Assembly: GCA_035515795.1 (NCBI GenBank)
Contig: DATJAY010000039.1
Coordinates: 62,001-126,000, forward strand
Origin: Candidatus Acidiferrales bacterium
Lineage (GTDB): Bacteria; Bacteroidota; Ignavibacteria; Kryptoniales; JAKASW01
Reading direction: 5' to 3'
Length of the DNA stretch: 64,000 nt
The position numbers and the translations under genes were made by a program. Shown here in pieces: positions 53,268-62,399 of the stretch. How positions within the stretch are numbered: the first letter of the stretch is position 1; each line of letters opens with the position of its first letter. The notes beneath the pieces were generated by a model. That model did no database searches, was not told the origin of the DNA, and saw nothing but the letters and a program-made list of their open reading frames with translations.

Positions 53268-53407
53268 GTTGAATATGCGGTGATGACAAAGTATATTTCC
53301 CGAGGAAATGAAAGACGTGGTGTGGTGGATAGGGGAATAAAGACAATGCTGCATACTTCGGAGTAATGGGACAAAAAACGCGACGCCGTTTTGTGTCAGT
53401 TATGCGT
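53268..53407 (+). repeat. Copy C of the cassette-end repeat with attC-like end
   Basis: A more distant copy of the repeat at 43298 and 49418 (GTTGAATATGCGGTGATGAC, AAGTATATTTCCCGAGG, GTGGTGTGGTGGATA). Its end has an 11-bp stem GACAAAAAACG/CGTTTTGTGTC (53370-53380 and 53387-53397, one mismatch), then GTTATGC at 53399-53405. The opening AAC box is not clear (GAGTAAT). Confidence 0.55.
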
Positions 53408-53439
53408 CATGCGGTTCCGGTGAGTCGAAGTAAGGGTCG

Positions 53440-53880
53440 ATGAATTCCAGAGTTCCTGAAGCCATTATTGTGTTGATCATACTATTTGCGGCTTCATTTT
53501 GCCGAAGCCAGTCGGGCAACTCCGCTTCGGCTGCCAATGGGGCACATGGCGAGATCAGCATTGTCGCGCTATCAGATTCTGGTGTAGGAATTCGATCTCG
53601 AACGTCTGGTTTTGACACTACAGCCGCATTCATAGGCTCAAATAGATCCGATGGTTATCCGTTATGGAGAATCTATCTACCACATTCGGACACATTGCGA
53701 CTGATCGTGTCGGATATTAACGAAAGTGTGGTTTACGATGCCGAAGTCAGACCGCTTGGCACCGGTTGGTTTGACATCAGAATTTACCCTGAACTCAACC
53801 TGCCGAAGGCCGCAGTTTATTTCTTGCAGGCGATCTTCTGTGACTCGACCTTCGAGCGGAAGTTCATTTACTTGAAGTGA
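53440..53880 (+). CDS. Small exported protein, possibly a stand-alone T9SS CTD-like domain
   Basis: A 146-residue protein with signal AIIVLIILFAASFC (lipobox-like) then SQSGNSASAANG. The rest is beta-rich; its end (LPKAAVYFLQAIFCDSTFERK) parallels the last strands of T9SS sorting domains (GVYFYRFQAGAYHDTKK in the protein at 45135). Homology is suggested, not shown. It starts 35 bases after the GTTATGC of the preceding junction. Confidence 0.6.
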   Translation: MNSRVPEAIIVLIILFAASFCRSQSGNSASAANGAHGEISIVALSDSGVGIRSRTSGFDTTAAFIGSNRSDGYPLWRIYLPHSDTLRLIVSDINESVVYDAEVRPLGTGWFDIRIYPELNLPKAAVYFLQAIFCDSTFERKFIYLK

Positions 53881-53972
53881 CTAACTAGACAAGAAAAATG
53901 TACGAGACCTCGAAAGTTGCGTCATACGCAGTACCTAATTGTGCGAATCACGACGCTCGATCGTTACATATC
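53879..53972 (+). other. Weak attC-like candidate
   Basis: GACTAAC overlaps the gene's stop codon and complements 5 of 7 bases of the unit's opening GTTATGC. GCGTC/GACGC and CTCGA/TCGA arms lie inside, ending near GTTACAT. Spacing is irregular, so this is only a possibility for the last junction of the array. Confidence 0.25.
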
Positions 53973-54031
53973 GTGGTACGCAGCAACATTAGATTTCAGC
54001 CTGATCTCTCTATACTCACAAAGGGATTTCC

Positions 54032-54973
54032 ATGAACGATGACATTACAGTACAGCAAGAACTTCCATCATTACTTCAGCGCATATTTGTCGGTAAGCGG
54101 GGCATACGAGCCGGCTGGAGCATCGGCATCTTTGTTGTTCTTCTGGGATTATTCACTGCCGCATTCTTTTTCCCGGCCAAGAATCTTTTCGAAAAGAACA
54201 ATTTGTCCTTGACGGATGCCATGCCGCTGCAAAGCGGTGCCGGGGAGCTGGCAGCACTTCTGGGTTTGCTGGCTGCATCGGTGGTTATGGCACTTATCGA
54301 ACGTAAGCCGCTCATCTCTTACGGATTAGAGGGCACTCGTCGCTTCGCAAGATTTTGTTACGGGTTTGTCTTCGGCATAACAGCGCTTTCTGTTTTGGTT
54401 GGCGTGATGACACTTTGCGGCTTCCTTTCCTTCGATGGGCAAAACATTTACGGTTGGCAGGCTGTAGAATTCGCACTCGGTTGGGTTATTGTGTTCCTTC
54501 TCGTGGGTTTGTATGAAGAATATTTTTTGCGCGGTTATATACAAGCCACATTAACGCGCGGCATTGGATTTTGGTGGAGCGCACTTCTTCTTTCTGCAGC
54601 TTTCGGTTGTCTTCACCTTACCAACCCGGGGGAATCTCCGGCCGGAATATTTTCTGCCGCACTTGTCGGTATGGTTTTTTGTATCAGCCTGTGGTATCTC
54701 AAAAATCTCTGGTGGGCGATAGGTTTTCATGCCTCGTGGGATTGGGCAGAATCGTATCTCTGGGGAACGCCAGACAGCGGCAGGGTTGTGCAAGGGCATC
54801 TCTTTTCAGTGCATTCGCAGGGAAATATTCTCTGGAGCGGAGGGGCTACAGGTCCTGAAGGAAGTTTGATGGTACTTCCTCTGCTCGTTATTATCGCGCT
54901 GGTGATGTGGATTGTTTGGGGCAGAGCAAACAAACATGATGCCCGCAGCGATAGTACGGCAGTGTCTAATTAA
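54032..54973 (+). CDS. CPBP-family intramembrane metalloprotease
   Basis: A 313-residue protein with about eight membrane helices and the CPBP (Abi, CAAX-type) motifs: EEYFLRGYIQ (motif 1, EExxxR), FGCLHLTNPG (motif 2 with His) and FHASWDWAE (motif with His). Members cleave prenylated or other membrane peptides and sometimes give bacteriocin immunity. It closes the run of plus-strand accessory genes. Confidence 0.88.
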   Translation: MNDDITVQQELPSLLQRIFVGKRGIRAGWSIGIFVVLLGLFTAAFFFPAKNLFEKNNLSLTDAMPLQSGAGELAALLGLLAASVVMALIERKPLISYGLEGTRRFARFCYGFVFGITALSVLVGVMTLCGFLSFDGQNIYGWQAVEFALGWVIVFLLVGLYEEYFLRGYIQATLTRGIGFWWSALLLSAAFGCLHLTNPGESPAGIFSAALVGMVFCISLWYLKNLWWAIGFHASWDWAESYLWGTPDSGRVVQGHLFSVHSQGNILWSGGATGPEGSLMVLPLLVIIALVMWIVWGRANKHDARSDSTAVSN

Positions 54974-55053
54974 GCATGAGAATTAGCACGACCTGTTGAA
55001 TTCCTTTTGATCTTCGTCAGTCAATCGGAAGGAGTCGGGAAGATATGACCCGC

Positions 55054-55560
55054 CTATTGTCGGTTTGCTCTTCTTTTCTGTATGCATGCACTTGCGAGGA
55101 GTGCACCGAAGATTGTGAAGATAGAGTAAACGATCACGATCAAGAAGAAACTTAGTAAGGTGTCAAGTAGTGCCGGCCTCTTGGCTGCAGCGATCGCCTG
55201 GCTCAGCTGGTCCATGATGTCGCTCGGTATTTGCACGTTACCGAGCAATCTTTTCATCAGATTCTGCAGCATCCTGAACTTGACATCGGCGATGAACGGA
55301 CCGATCGTTATATCGAGAACGGTCTCGAATCCTGCGGCGAAAATTCCTGTCCAGAGTCCCAGGTAGAATCCGTCTATGTTCAACATCTGCTGCTCCTGGG
55401 GCAGGTCCATTCTGAAAAATACTACAGCCAGCACGCCTCCGAACAAAAGCCCGGCACAGCAAAAGCAGTTGACGAGATTTAATCCCGGTACGAAATTTAT
55501 TACGGCCAGGATAAGTCCTGCAAACAACGCGGGTCGAAAATAAGTCGAGCTATTTTTCAT
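55054..55560 (-). CDS. Integral membrane protein of unknown function
   Basis: A 168-residue protein with about four hydrophobic helices (ALFAGLILAVINFVPGL, CCAGLLFGGVLAVVFF, LGLWTGIFAAGFETVL, FFLIVIVYSIFTIFGALLA). It resembles the small DUF4199-like membrane proteins in topology only. It overlaps the DUF2085 gene by 11 bases and ends the minus-strand arginine operon. Confidence 0.65.
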   Translation of the reverse strand: MKNSSTYFRPALFAGLILAVINFVPGLNLVNCFCCAGLLFGGVLAVVFFRMDLPQEQQMLNIDGFYLGLWTGIFAAGFETVLDITIGPFIADVKFRMLQNLMKRLLGNVQIPSDIMDQLSQAIAAAKRPALLDTLLSFFLIVIVYSIFTIFGALLASACIQKRRANRQ

Positions 55561-56176
55561 TGATTAAAAACTCTCTTCTTGCCGAACGGCTTCCTCCGAA
55601 TGGAGCCGGAGCAGATTTTTTTCTTATGTGGTTTCCTTGGGAAAATTCTCTCATAAGTGATATCCACACAGGGACAAAAAAGAAAGCAGTAGAAACTCCG
55701 AGAAGTCCACCGGTGATGGATCTTGACAAGAAGGTGTTTTGGGTAATGCCGAGAAAATTAACGCTGAAATCGGCGGCGAGCGTCGCGATGGGAATTGCAA
55801 TATAGATTAAACCCGGCATTGAGACGTTGCGGAGTGATCTGAAAAAAGGATAGACTGCTATGCCGAAAGTGAGTCCGTAATAGATCGATGCACATCTCGA
55901 ACAAACTGCAAGCTTGTATCCGAACAGGTGGAAGCTTCGCGCATCCATCTGATGGCATACCGGCTGGAAAAATTTGTAAATCAAATCTGCAGCGACTCCG
56001 AAATGAAGAAGAAATGGCGGCATGGTGAAGAGCAAATCGAAACAAAATGCCAAAGCAAGAAGGAGAAGATAACCGCCGACACTTGTCATTCCTTCACGCT
56101 TCTGGCGTGGATCCGTGTCATTAGTCAGCTCAGATTCCGGACGAAAGCCGCTGCGAATGAACTTGTACCTTTTCAC
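55550..56176 (-). CDS. DUF2085 membrane protein
   Basis: A 208-residue membrane protein with the DUF2085 signature FFQPVCHQMDARSFHLFGYK and LAVCSRCASIYYGLTFG, in which the cysteines and histidine may bind a metal. Function unknown. It overlaps argB by 4 bases. Confidence 0.83.
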   Translation of the reverse strand: MKRYKFIRSGFRPESELTNDTDPRQKREGMTSVGGYLLLLALAFCFDLLFTMPPFLLHFGVAADLIYKFFQPVCHQMDARSFHLFGYKLAVCSRCASIYYGLTFGIAVYPFFRSLRNVSMPGLIYIAIPIATLAADFSVNFLGITQNTFLSRSITGGLLGVSTAFFFVPVWISLMREFSQGNHIRKKSAPAPFGGSRSARREFLINEK

Positions 56177-56940
56177 GCCACGATCCGTGTCCCGGCGGTT
56201 CTTCCGGAAACCAAGTCTGAAGCTCCTTCAGCATTCGTAATAAATGCTTTTCCTGAGCCGTTTCCCAAAGTGAAGAATGCTGCTTCGATCTTTGGAACCA
56301 TTCCGCCTGCTATCACATTTAGAGCTTTCAGGTTCTGGAATTCTTTCTCGCGCAATTCGGGAATCACCTTGCCGTCTTTCAAGACTCCGGGGACATTCGA
56401 CAGGAACAATGCCAACTCCGCCTTGATGGATGAAGCGACCGCCGCCGCCGCGTAATCTGCATTTACGTTCAGAGATATGATCGAGTCCTTGTCGGCGCTG
56501 ATCGGCGAAAGTACGACGGCAAATTTCTGCATTAACTCTTCAATGGCAGAGGCATTGACCGATTCCACTTCTCCTACAAAACCCATGTCTTCTCCGTCGC
56601 GTTCCGTCCTCTTTGCAACAAGAATTTTTCCGTCAACGCCGCTCAATCCGATGGCGTTCACTCCGATCTGCTGGAGTGATTTGACGAGTCTCTTGTTAAT
56701 CAATCCGGAGAGCACCATCTCCACAGCTTCAAGGCTCTGTGAATCCGTATATCTGAATCCTTTGATGAACTTGGTTTCTATATTCAACTTGGCAAGGAGT
56801 TTCGTGATTTCCTTTCCACCGCCGTGCACCAGGACCACATTGTGGTGATCGCCCCGGATTTTTGCGACAAGCGTCGACACCTTCTTCAAGAAACCCTGGT
56901 CGTCGATTTCATTTCCGCCGATCTTCAGTACGATTTTCAA
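56173..56940 (-). CDS. argB: Acetylglutamate kinase
   Basis: A 255-residue amino acid kinase, second step of arginine synthesis. KIGGNEI and VLVHGGGKEITKLL form the ATP and substrate sites, with GLSGVDGKIL and ISLNVNADYAAAAVASSIKA further on. It lacks the N-terminal helix found in arginine-inhibited hexameric enzymes, so it is probably the dimeric, less feedback-sensitive kind. It overlaps argC by 4 bases. Confidence 0.94.
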   Translation of the reverse strand: MKIVLKIGGNEIDDQGFLKKVSTLVAKIRGDHHNVVLVHGGGKEITKLLAKLNIETKFIKGFRYTDSQSLEAVEMVLSGLINKRLVKSLQQIGVNAIGLSGVDGKILVAKRTERDGEDMGFVGEVESVNASAIEELMQKFAVVLSPISADKDSIISLNVNADYAAAAVASSIKAELALFLSNVPGVLKDGKVIPELREKEFQNLKALNVIAGGMVPKIEAAFFTLGNGSGKAFITNAEGASDLVSGRTAGTRIVA

Positions 56941-57989
56941 ATGAGACCTTCCGATTCAGTCAATCCGCACATCACATTGAAATTCTGCACTGCCTGGCCG
57001 GCCGCTCCTTTGCCGAGGTTATCGATCGAAGAAACGACAATTGCATAGGGGGAATTTTCGACTTTCTTCACAGAAATAACACAGAGATTTGTGTTGATCG
57101 TGTGTTGAAACGTCGCTATGGAATTATCCGCCAGCACCCTGATGAAAGTCTCGTCCTCGTAGTTTTTGTTGAAAATGTGGATCAATTCTTCCGTGGGAAT
57201 ATCCTGGCTGAGCTTAACATAGATTGTATTCAACATTCCTCTTGTGATCGGCACAAGGTGCGGCGAAAAAATAATTTTCACATTCGTGTTCGCTGCCTTC
57301 TTCAGCTCCTGCTCGATCTCGCCGGTGTGCCTGTGAACGTAGCCGATGTTATAAGGTGAGACGTTCTCGTTTACTTCCGCGAAAAGATAGCGTGCCTCTA
57401 CTTTTCTTCCCGCGCCTGTGACCCCGGATTTTGCGTCAATAATAATCGGTTCCGATAGATCAGCGAGTTTAGTTTTGAGGAGGGGATAGACGCCGAGAAT
57501 AGTCGCAGTCGGGTAGCAGCCAGGGTTCGCCACGAATTGAGCCTTATAAATTGCCTCGCGGTTGATTTCGGTCAATCCATAGACAAAATCGTCCAGGAAA
57601 TCCGGGCTTGTATGTTTTTGACCGTACCATTTCGCGTATTCTTCCGCGTCGTCGAATCTATAATCGGCGCTTAGATCAATTATTTTTACTCTTCGCGACG
57701 AATCGACGATTTTTTCCACGACATTCTTTGCGGCGCCGTGCGGAAGCGAAAGAAATACGGCGTCAACTTGCCCGAGGTCTACATCCTCGTTCCTGACTAT
57801 TTTCGTGTCGTCGGCAGTTGCGAATATCTCGCTCAGCCTTTTCCCGGCGGATGTTTCCGCGGTGACGTATTTTATTTCCGCTTGATTGTGCCGCTTAAGA
57901 ATCTTGTACAGCTCATAGCCTGCGTATCCCGAAGCTCCGAATATCGCAACTCGGATTCTCACTGCGTTATTTCCGGTTTCACTTTTCAT
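56937..57989 (-). CDS. argC: N-acetyl-gamma-glutamyl-phosphate reductase
   Basis: A 350-residue NADPH-dependent reductase, third step of arginine synthesis. The nucleotide site is VAIFGASGYAGYELYKIL, the catalytic cysteine is in VANPGCYPTATIL, and AKSGVTGAGRKVEAR and HRHTGEIEQEL follow. Length is normal. It is upstream of, and coupled to, argB. Confidence 0.95.
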   Translation of the reverse strand: MKSETGNNAVRIRVAIFGASGYAGYELYKILKRHNQAEIKYVTAETSAGKRLSEIFATADDTKIVRNEDVDLGQVDAVFLSLPHGAAKNVVEKIVDSSRRVKIIDLSADYRFDDAEEYAKWYGQKHTSPDFLDDFVYGLTEINREAIYKAQFVANPGCYPTATILGVYPLLKTKLADLSEPIIIDAKSGVTGAGRKVEARYLFAEVNENVSPYNIGYVHRHTGEIEQELKKAANTNVKIIFSPHLVPITRGMLNTIYVKLSQDIPTEELIHIFNKNYEDETFIRVLADNSIATFQHTINTNLCVISVKKVENSPYAIVVSSIDNLGKGAAGQAVQNFNVMCGLTESEGLI

Positions 57990-58087
57990 CTAACTCTCTT
58001 ACCCTCTGTTTCTGTCCATGTGCATTGCCGTTCCTATTCTGTGAATGTGTACAACGGCTCCTTTAATTCTCAAGCCCTCTTCTTCTG

Positions 58088-59323
58088 TTAATGTGCGTCC
58101 TTTTCCAATCCGAATCCTTTGTGAAGGACCTGGGCAGCTTTCTTCATGTCACTTTCATTTACCACAATCGATATTTTTATCTCGCTCGTGGAAATCATTT
58201 GGATGTTTATCCCTGCATCGGCGAGCGTCTTGAACATTTTTGCGGCAACGCCCGAGTGGGTCCTCATCCCGACGCCGACTAACGAAACCTTGGCGATTCT
58301 GTCATCCCCGACAACGCGCGTCGCTTTATTCTGCTTCACCAACTCATTCAGAATTCGTATTGCCTGTTTGTAATCGGTTCGCGGAACGGTGAAGCTCATG
58401 TCGGTGTATCCCTCAGAGCTTGCGCTTTGAATTATCATGTCGACGTTGATCTCCGCTGCAGCGAGCGGCGCGAAGATGCTGTGAGCAATTCCCGGTTTAT
58501 CGGAAACATGGATCACCGTTATCTTCGCCTGATTTTTGTCATGTGAAATTCCTGTGACAACAACGCTCTCCATGTCGAGCGTTTCGTTAACAACCATGGT
58601 ACCCTCGCTGTTATTAAAACTGCTTCTTACGTGAATTGGAATATCAAATTTCATCCCGAAAAGGACAGATCTTGTCTGGAGAACTTTTGATCCCGAGCTC
58701 GCAAGCTCGAACATTTCCTCGAAGCTTATTCGCTTAAGCTTAGTGGCAGCCGGGACAATGTTAGGGTCGGCAGTGTAAACTCCGTCGACGTCTGTATATA
58801 TTTCGCACACAAGACCGTCTTTTACGTTTGGCTTCATAGCTGCGGCAATTGCAACGGCGGTCGTATCCGAACCACCGCGGCCTAGTGTGGTGATGTCCCC
58901 CTGCTCATCAACTCCTTGGAAGCCTGCGACCACGGCAATGGCGCCTTCCTTGAGGACGTTTCTCAGTCTTTTGACATCGATCCGTTTTATGTGCGCCTTT
59001 GTAAAGGACGAATCTGTCAATAGCCTGACCTGATGGTTTTGAAGCGAACGAGCTTTGCAGCCTATGGAGTTTAACGTCATCGAAAGAAGGGCGGAAGAAA
59101 CCTGTTCTCCAGTGGATACGAGGACATCCATTTCGCGCGGGTCGGGTTCGGTTACTGCGGACTTCGCGAGATCGATGAGCCGGTTCGTTTCGCCCGCCAT
59201 GGCACTGACGACCGCAACCACGTCGTTCCCCTGTGATTTAGTCTCAGCGACTCGTTTAGCAACATTGCGAATTCGTTCGATAGTTCCTACCGATGTTCCG
59301 CCAAATTTCTGAACAACTAGCAT
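58088..59323 (-). CDS. lysC: Aspartate kinase
   Basis: A 411-residue enzyme for the first step of the lysine, threonine and methionine pathway. [15 protein letters not shown] begins the kinase domain, with [11 protein letters not shown] and [11 protein letters not shown]; two ACT domains occupy about residues 265-411 and probably bind an end product. The single-function form agrees with the separate thrC upstream. Confidence 0.95.
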   Translation of the reverse strand: MLVVQKFGGTSVGTIERIRNVAKRVAETKSQGNDVVAVVSAMAGETNRLIDLAKSAVTEPDPREMDVLVSTGEQVSSALLSMTLNSIGCKARSLQNHQVRLLTDSSFTKAHIKRIDVKRLRNVLKEGAIAVVAGFQGVDEQGDITTLGRGGSDTTAVAIAAAMKPNVKDGLVCEIYTDVDGVYTADPNIVPAATKLKRISFEEMFELASSGSKVLQTRSVLFGMKFDIPIHVRSSFNNSEGTMVVNETLDMESVVVTGISHDKNQAKITVIHVSDKPGIAHSIFAPLAAAEINVDMIIQSASSEGYTDMSFTVPRTDYKQAIRILNELVKQNKATRVVGDDRIAKVSLVGVGMRTHSGVAAKMFKTLADAGINIQMISTSEIKISIVVNESDMKKAAQVLHKGFGLEKDAH

Positions 59324-59364
59324 GTCAATAAAATGTTAAATATTAAATTTCGAACTTCAAATTC

Positions 59365-60417
59365 TTAACTTTGGATGAGTTTGAGCACCTCGGATAGAAT
59401 TGGTTTCGCCGCAAGCGGAGGTGGAACGTCTCTGGACGCCGTGTCGGGATCTTTTAATCCATTTCCCGTCAAAGTACAGACGACCACATCTTTATCGGTG
59501 AAATAATTCCTTCCGATAAGTTGTTTCAGTCCGGCAACTGAAGAAGCCGAGGCTGGTTCGCAGAAGATTCCTTCGGTGGATGCTATTAGTCTCTGCGCCG
59601 ACAAAATTTCCGCGTCGGTCACTATGTTGATTTGTCCTTTCGATTCGTCCAGAGCCTGGACCGCCTGCTTCCAGCTTGCCGGATTGCCGATACGAATCGC
59701 TGTAGCGACCGTTTCGGGATGTTCAACCACTTTTCCATGAACGATCGGCGCGGCACCCTCTGCCTGGAAGCCGAGCATCTTCGGAAGACTGGTGCGGTTC
59801 TTCTCCGACCATTCTCTGTAGCCTTTCCAGTATGCCGTTATATTGCCTGCGTTGCCCACCGGCAGCGAATGATGCGTCGGGATTTTTCCGAGAACCTCGA
59901 TGATTTCAAATGATGCTGTCTTCTGTCCTTCTATGCGAAACGGGTTGATCGAGTTGACGATCACCACTTTTGTCTTCTCTCCGATCTCTCGAACTATTCT
60001 CAGTGCGTCGTCGAAGTTGCCGTCGATCTCGATCACCTTTGCACCGTAGATCAGTGCCTGTGCCAGCTTACCGATGGCAATTTTTCCTTTCGGCAAAATC
60101 ACAAACGCCCGGAGTCCTGCCTTTGCGGCGTAAGCGGCTGCGGATGCAGACGTGTTTCCGGTAGATGCACAAATGACCGCCTCCGCTCTATCTTGAACGG
60201 CTTTCGTAATCGCGACAGTCATTCCACGATCCTTGAAGGAGCCGGTAGGGTTCATTCCTTCAAATTTGAGGAAAATTTTCGCCGGCGATTTGATATCTTT
60301 CCGGAGATTGTCGGCCTCGATTAACGGCGTGTTTCCTTCTAAGAGGGTGACAGGTTTCACTCCTTCCGAGAAAGGAAGGTAGCTGAGATATTTATTTATT
60401 ACTCCAGAATATGACAT
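59365..60417 (-). CDS. thrC: Threonine synthase
   Basis: A 350-residue PLP enzyme converting O-phosphohomoserine to threonine. The PLP lysine is in MNPTGSFKDRGM, the phosphate loop is VGNAGNITAYW, and ASTGNTSASAAAYAAKAGL lies between. The compact size is that of the short (Bacillus-like) class. It precedes lysC in the same direction. Confidence 0.93.
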   Translation of the reverse strand: MSYSGVINKYLSYLPFSEGVKPVTLLEGNTPLIEADNLRKDIKSPAKIFLKFEGMNPTGSFKDRGMTVAITKAVQDRAEAVICASTGNTSASAAAYAAKAGLRAFVILPKGKIAIGKLAQALIYGAKVIEIDGNFDDALRIVREIGEKTKVVIVNSINPFRIEGQKTASFEIIEVLGKIPTHHSLPVGNAGNITAYWKGYREWSEKNRTSLPKMLGFQAEGAAPIVHGKVVEHPETVATAIRIGNPASWKQAVQALDESKGQINIVTDAEILSAQRLIASTEGIFCEPASASSVAGLKQLIGRNYFTDKDVVVCTLTGNGLKDPDTASRDVPPPLAAKPILSEVLKLIQS

Positions 60418-60440
60418 TTCAATACGATTTCAAATTAATT

Positions 60441-61469
60441 TTAAAAGGTTAGAACGATCTTTCCAAAATGCCGGCGGCTCTCAATGATCTCGTGCGCCTT
60501 CCGAACTTCGGTGAAGTGCACGGTTCTATCAATGACAGCCTTGAACTTTTTCTCACTGAGCAATTCAAGCAATGTGAACAGCAGGCTTTTGCTTCCCATC
60601 ATGCTTCCGTAAATCGTCAATTGCCTGGAGAAAACGTAGCGGAGATCTGTCAAGGCATTGAACCCGGTCGTCGCACCGCAGGTAACAATCCTTCCACCTC
60701 GTCTCGCCGAAAGCACGCTGTCGTTCCAGGTTGCCTTGCCAACGTGCTCGAAGACAATGTCGACGCCGCGCTTGTCGGTGATTCTCCTGACGCCCTGATA
60801 GATGCTTTCCGAGTTATAATTGATCACCTCGTTCGCACCGAGCGCTCGAGCTTTCTCAAGTTTTTCATCGGAGCCTGCGACGGCGATTACTCGGGCATTG
60901 AACATCCTGGCAATTTCGATTGCAGCGGTTCCAACTCCGCTGCTTGCTCCGAGAACCAGGACACTCTCCAGCGGTTGAATCTTCGCCTTCTCAACGAGCA
61001 TTTGATATGCCGTTATGAAAACCAGTGCCGAAGCCGCGGCATCCTCGAACGAAACGTTGTTGGGCAGCCTGAAAACGTTGTTTTTTTTCACAGCTACGAG
61101 TTCAGCATCGGTCCCGTTGCAGTGTTCGCCAATGATTTTGTACTCGGCACAAAGATTATCTTTTCCGCTCAAACATTGTTCGCACCGGCCGCATGAAGTA
61201 GAAGGTGAAATCAAAACTCTGTCGCCGATCTTTAAGTCGTCCGCTTCCTCTCCGGCTTCTGCAATCGTTCCGGCACCATCTGATCCCAAAATCATGGGAA
61301 GGGGAAGTGTCACGTTGCGGAATCCATTCCGAACCCATATATCCAGATGGTTTATTGAAGCAGCCTCTATTTTAACGATTACTTCATTTGATTGGGGTAT
61401 CGGAGCGGCAATTTCATCGACGACCACTTTGTCAACGCCGCCGTGCTCGTGTATACGAATAGCGCGCAT
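60441..61469 (-). CDS. Zinc-binding alcohol dehydrogenase / quinone reductase family protein
   Basis: A 342-residue MDR enzyme. GSDGAGTIAEAGEEADDLKI and GDRVL give the catalytic domain, CGRCEQCLSGKDNLC the structural-zinc loop, and VLVLGASSGVGTAAIEIARM the NAD(P) site. Probably oxidises an alcohol or reduces an enone; substrate not evident. It is 1 base from the fabG-like gene upstream. Confidence 0.87.
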   Translation of the reverse strand: MRAIRIHEHGGVDKVVVDEIAAPIPQSNEVIVKIEAASINHLDIWVRNGFRNVTLPLPMILGSDGAGTIAEAGEEADDLKIGDRVLISPSTSCGRCEQCLSGKDNLCAEYKIIGEHCNGTDAELVAVKKNNVFRLPNNVSFEDAAASALVFITAYQMLVEKAKIQPLESVLVLGASSGVGTAAIEIARMFNARVIAVAGSDEKLEKARALGANEVINYNSESIYQGVRRITDKRGVDIVFEHVGKATWNDSVLSARRGGRIVTCGATTGFNALTDLRYVFSRQLTIYGSMMGSKSLLFTLLELLSEKKFKAVIDRTVHFTEVRKAHEIIESRRHFGKIVLTF

Positions 61470-61470
61470 T

Positions 61471-62229
61471 TTAACCGACTAAGACTGAGCCGCCGTTGAC
61501 GTTAAGAATCTCTCCGGTAATATGACGTGCAAGTTCGGAAGCGAGAAACAGGATTGGTCCCGCGATATCTTCGCCCGTCGGAATTCTTCCGAGAGGGATA
61601 TCCCTGCGTATTTCCTCTCTATAATTCTCATCGTTTAATGCCTCGGCGCTCATCTCGGTGTCGACCCATCCGGGCGCAACACTGTTCACCCGGATGTTGT
61701 ACGGACCGAGTTCCGTGGATAGGCTTTTCGTCAGTGAAATCACTGCTCCTTTCGTGGCAGCATAATGAGAATGCAGCGCCTCTCCACGCTGACCTGCGGT
61801 CGATGAAACGTTTACGATCGCGCCGCCGCCCTGCTTCTTCATTATCGGTACGACATACCTGCAGAATAGAAAGGTCCCTTTCAAATTGACATCCATGGTC
61901 TCGTCCCACACTTTTTCATCCATCTTGTCTATTTCACCGTAGGTCCAAATTCCCGCGTTGTTCACCAGAACATTGATTTTGCCGAAGTCATTCAATACAT
62001 CTTGCACGATTTGTTTTACGTCTTTTTTTTTGCCGACGTCGCCTCTATATGCGTTTGCTTTTCTTCCGAGCATTTTTATTTCGTTTATCACTTCGCTCGC
62101 GTGCTTGTCTCTTCCACGATATGTAATGGCAACATCTGCGCGCGCTTTCGCAAACCACTTTGCAGTCGCCGCGCCGATTCCTCTTGATCCTCCGGTTACT
62201 AACACTACTTGATTGCTAAAATCTATCAT
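61471..62229 (-). CDS. SDR-family oxidoreductase, FabG-like
   Basis: A 252-residue short-chain dehydrogenase. The cofactor loop is VTGGSRGIGAATAKWF, then NNAGIWTYGEIDK, catalytic Ser in IVNVSSTAGQ and YxxxK in HYAATKGAVISL, with PGWVDTEM near the end. FabG (3-oxoacyl-ACP reductase) is the nearest general label, but no fatty acid genes lie next to it, so another ketone or alcohol is possible. Confidence 0.85.
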   Translation of the reverse strand: MIDFSNQVVLVTGGSRGIGAATAKWFAKARADVAITYRGRDKHASEVINEIKMLGRKANAYRGDVGKKKDVKQIVQDVLNDFGKINVLVNNAGIWTYGEIDKMDEKVWDETMDVNLKGTFLFCRYVVPIMKKQGGGAIVNVSSTAGQRGEALHSHYAATKGAVISLTKSLSTELGPYNIRVNSVAPGWVDTEMSAEALNDENYREEIRRDIPLGRIPTGEDIAGPILFLASELARHITGEILNVNGGSVLVG

Positions 62230-62399
62230 CTCGTTTCCAAACGGCCGTTGATTGTATAATTCAAAATAATTAAGAAGAGCTATTGATTCAATAATGTTTG
62301 GATTTTATTTGACGTTTGATAGGTCATGACTTCACACTGTCCATCTTATCCGGCCGGCTACATTGTAAAAGACGCCCGCTTGCGTTAAATTCATGTAAA

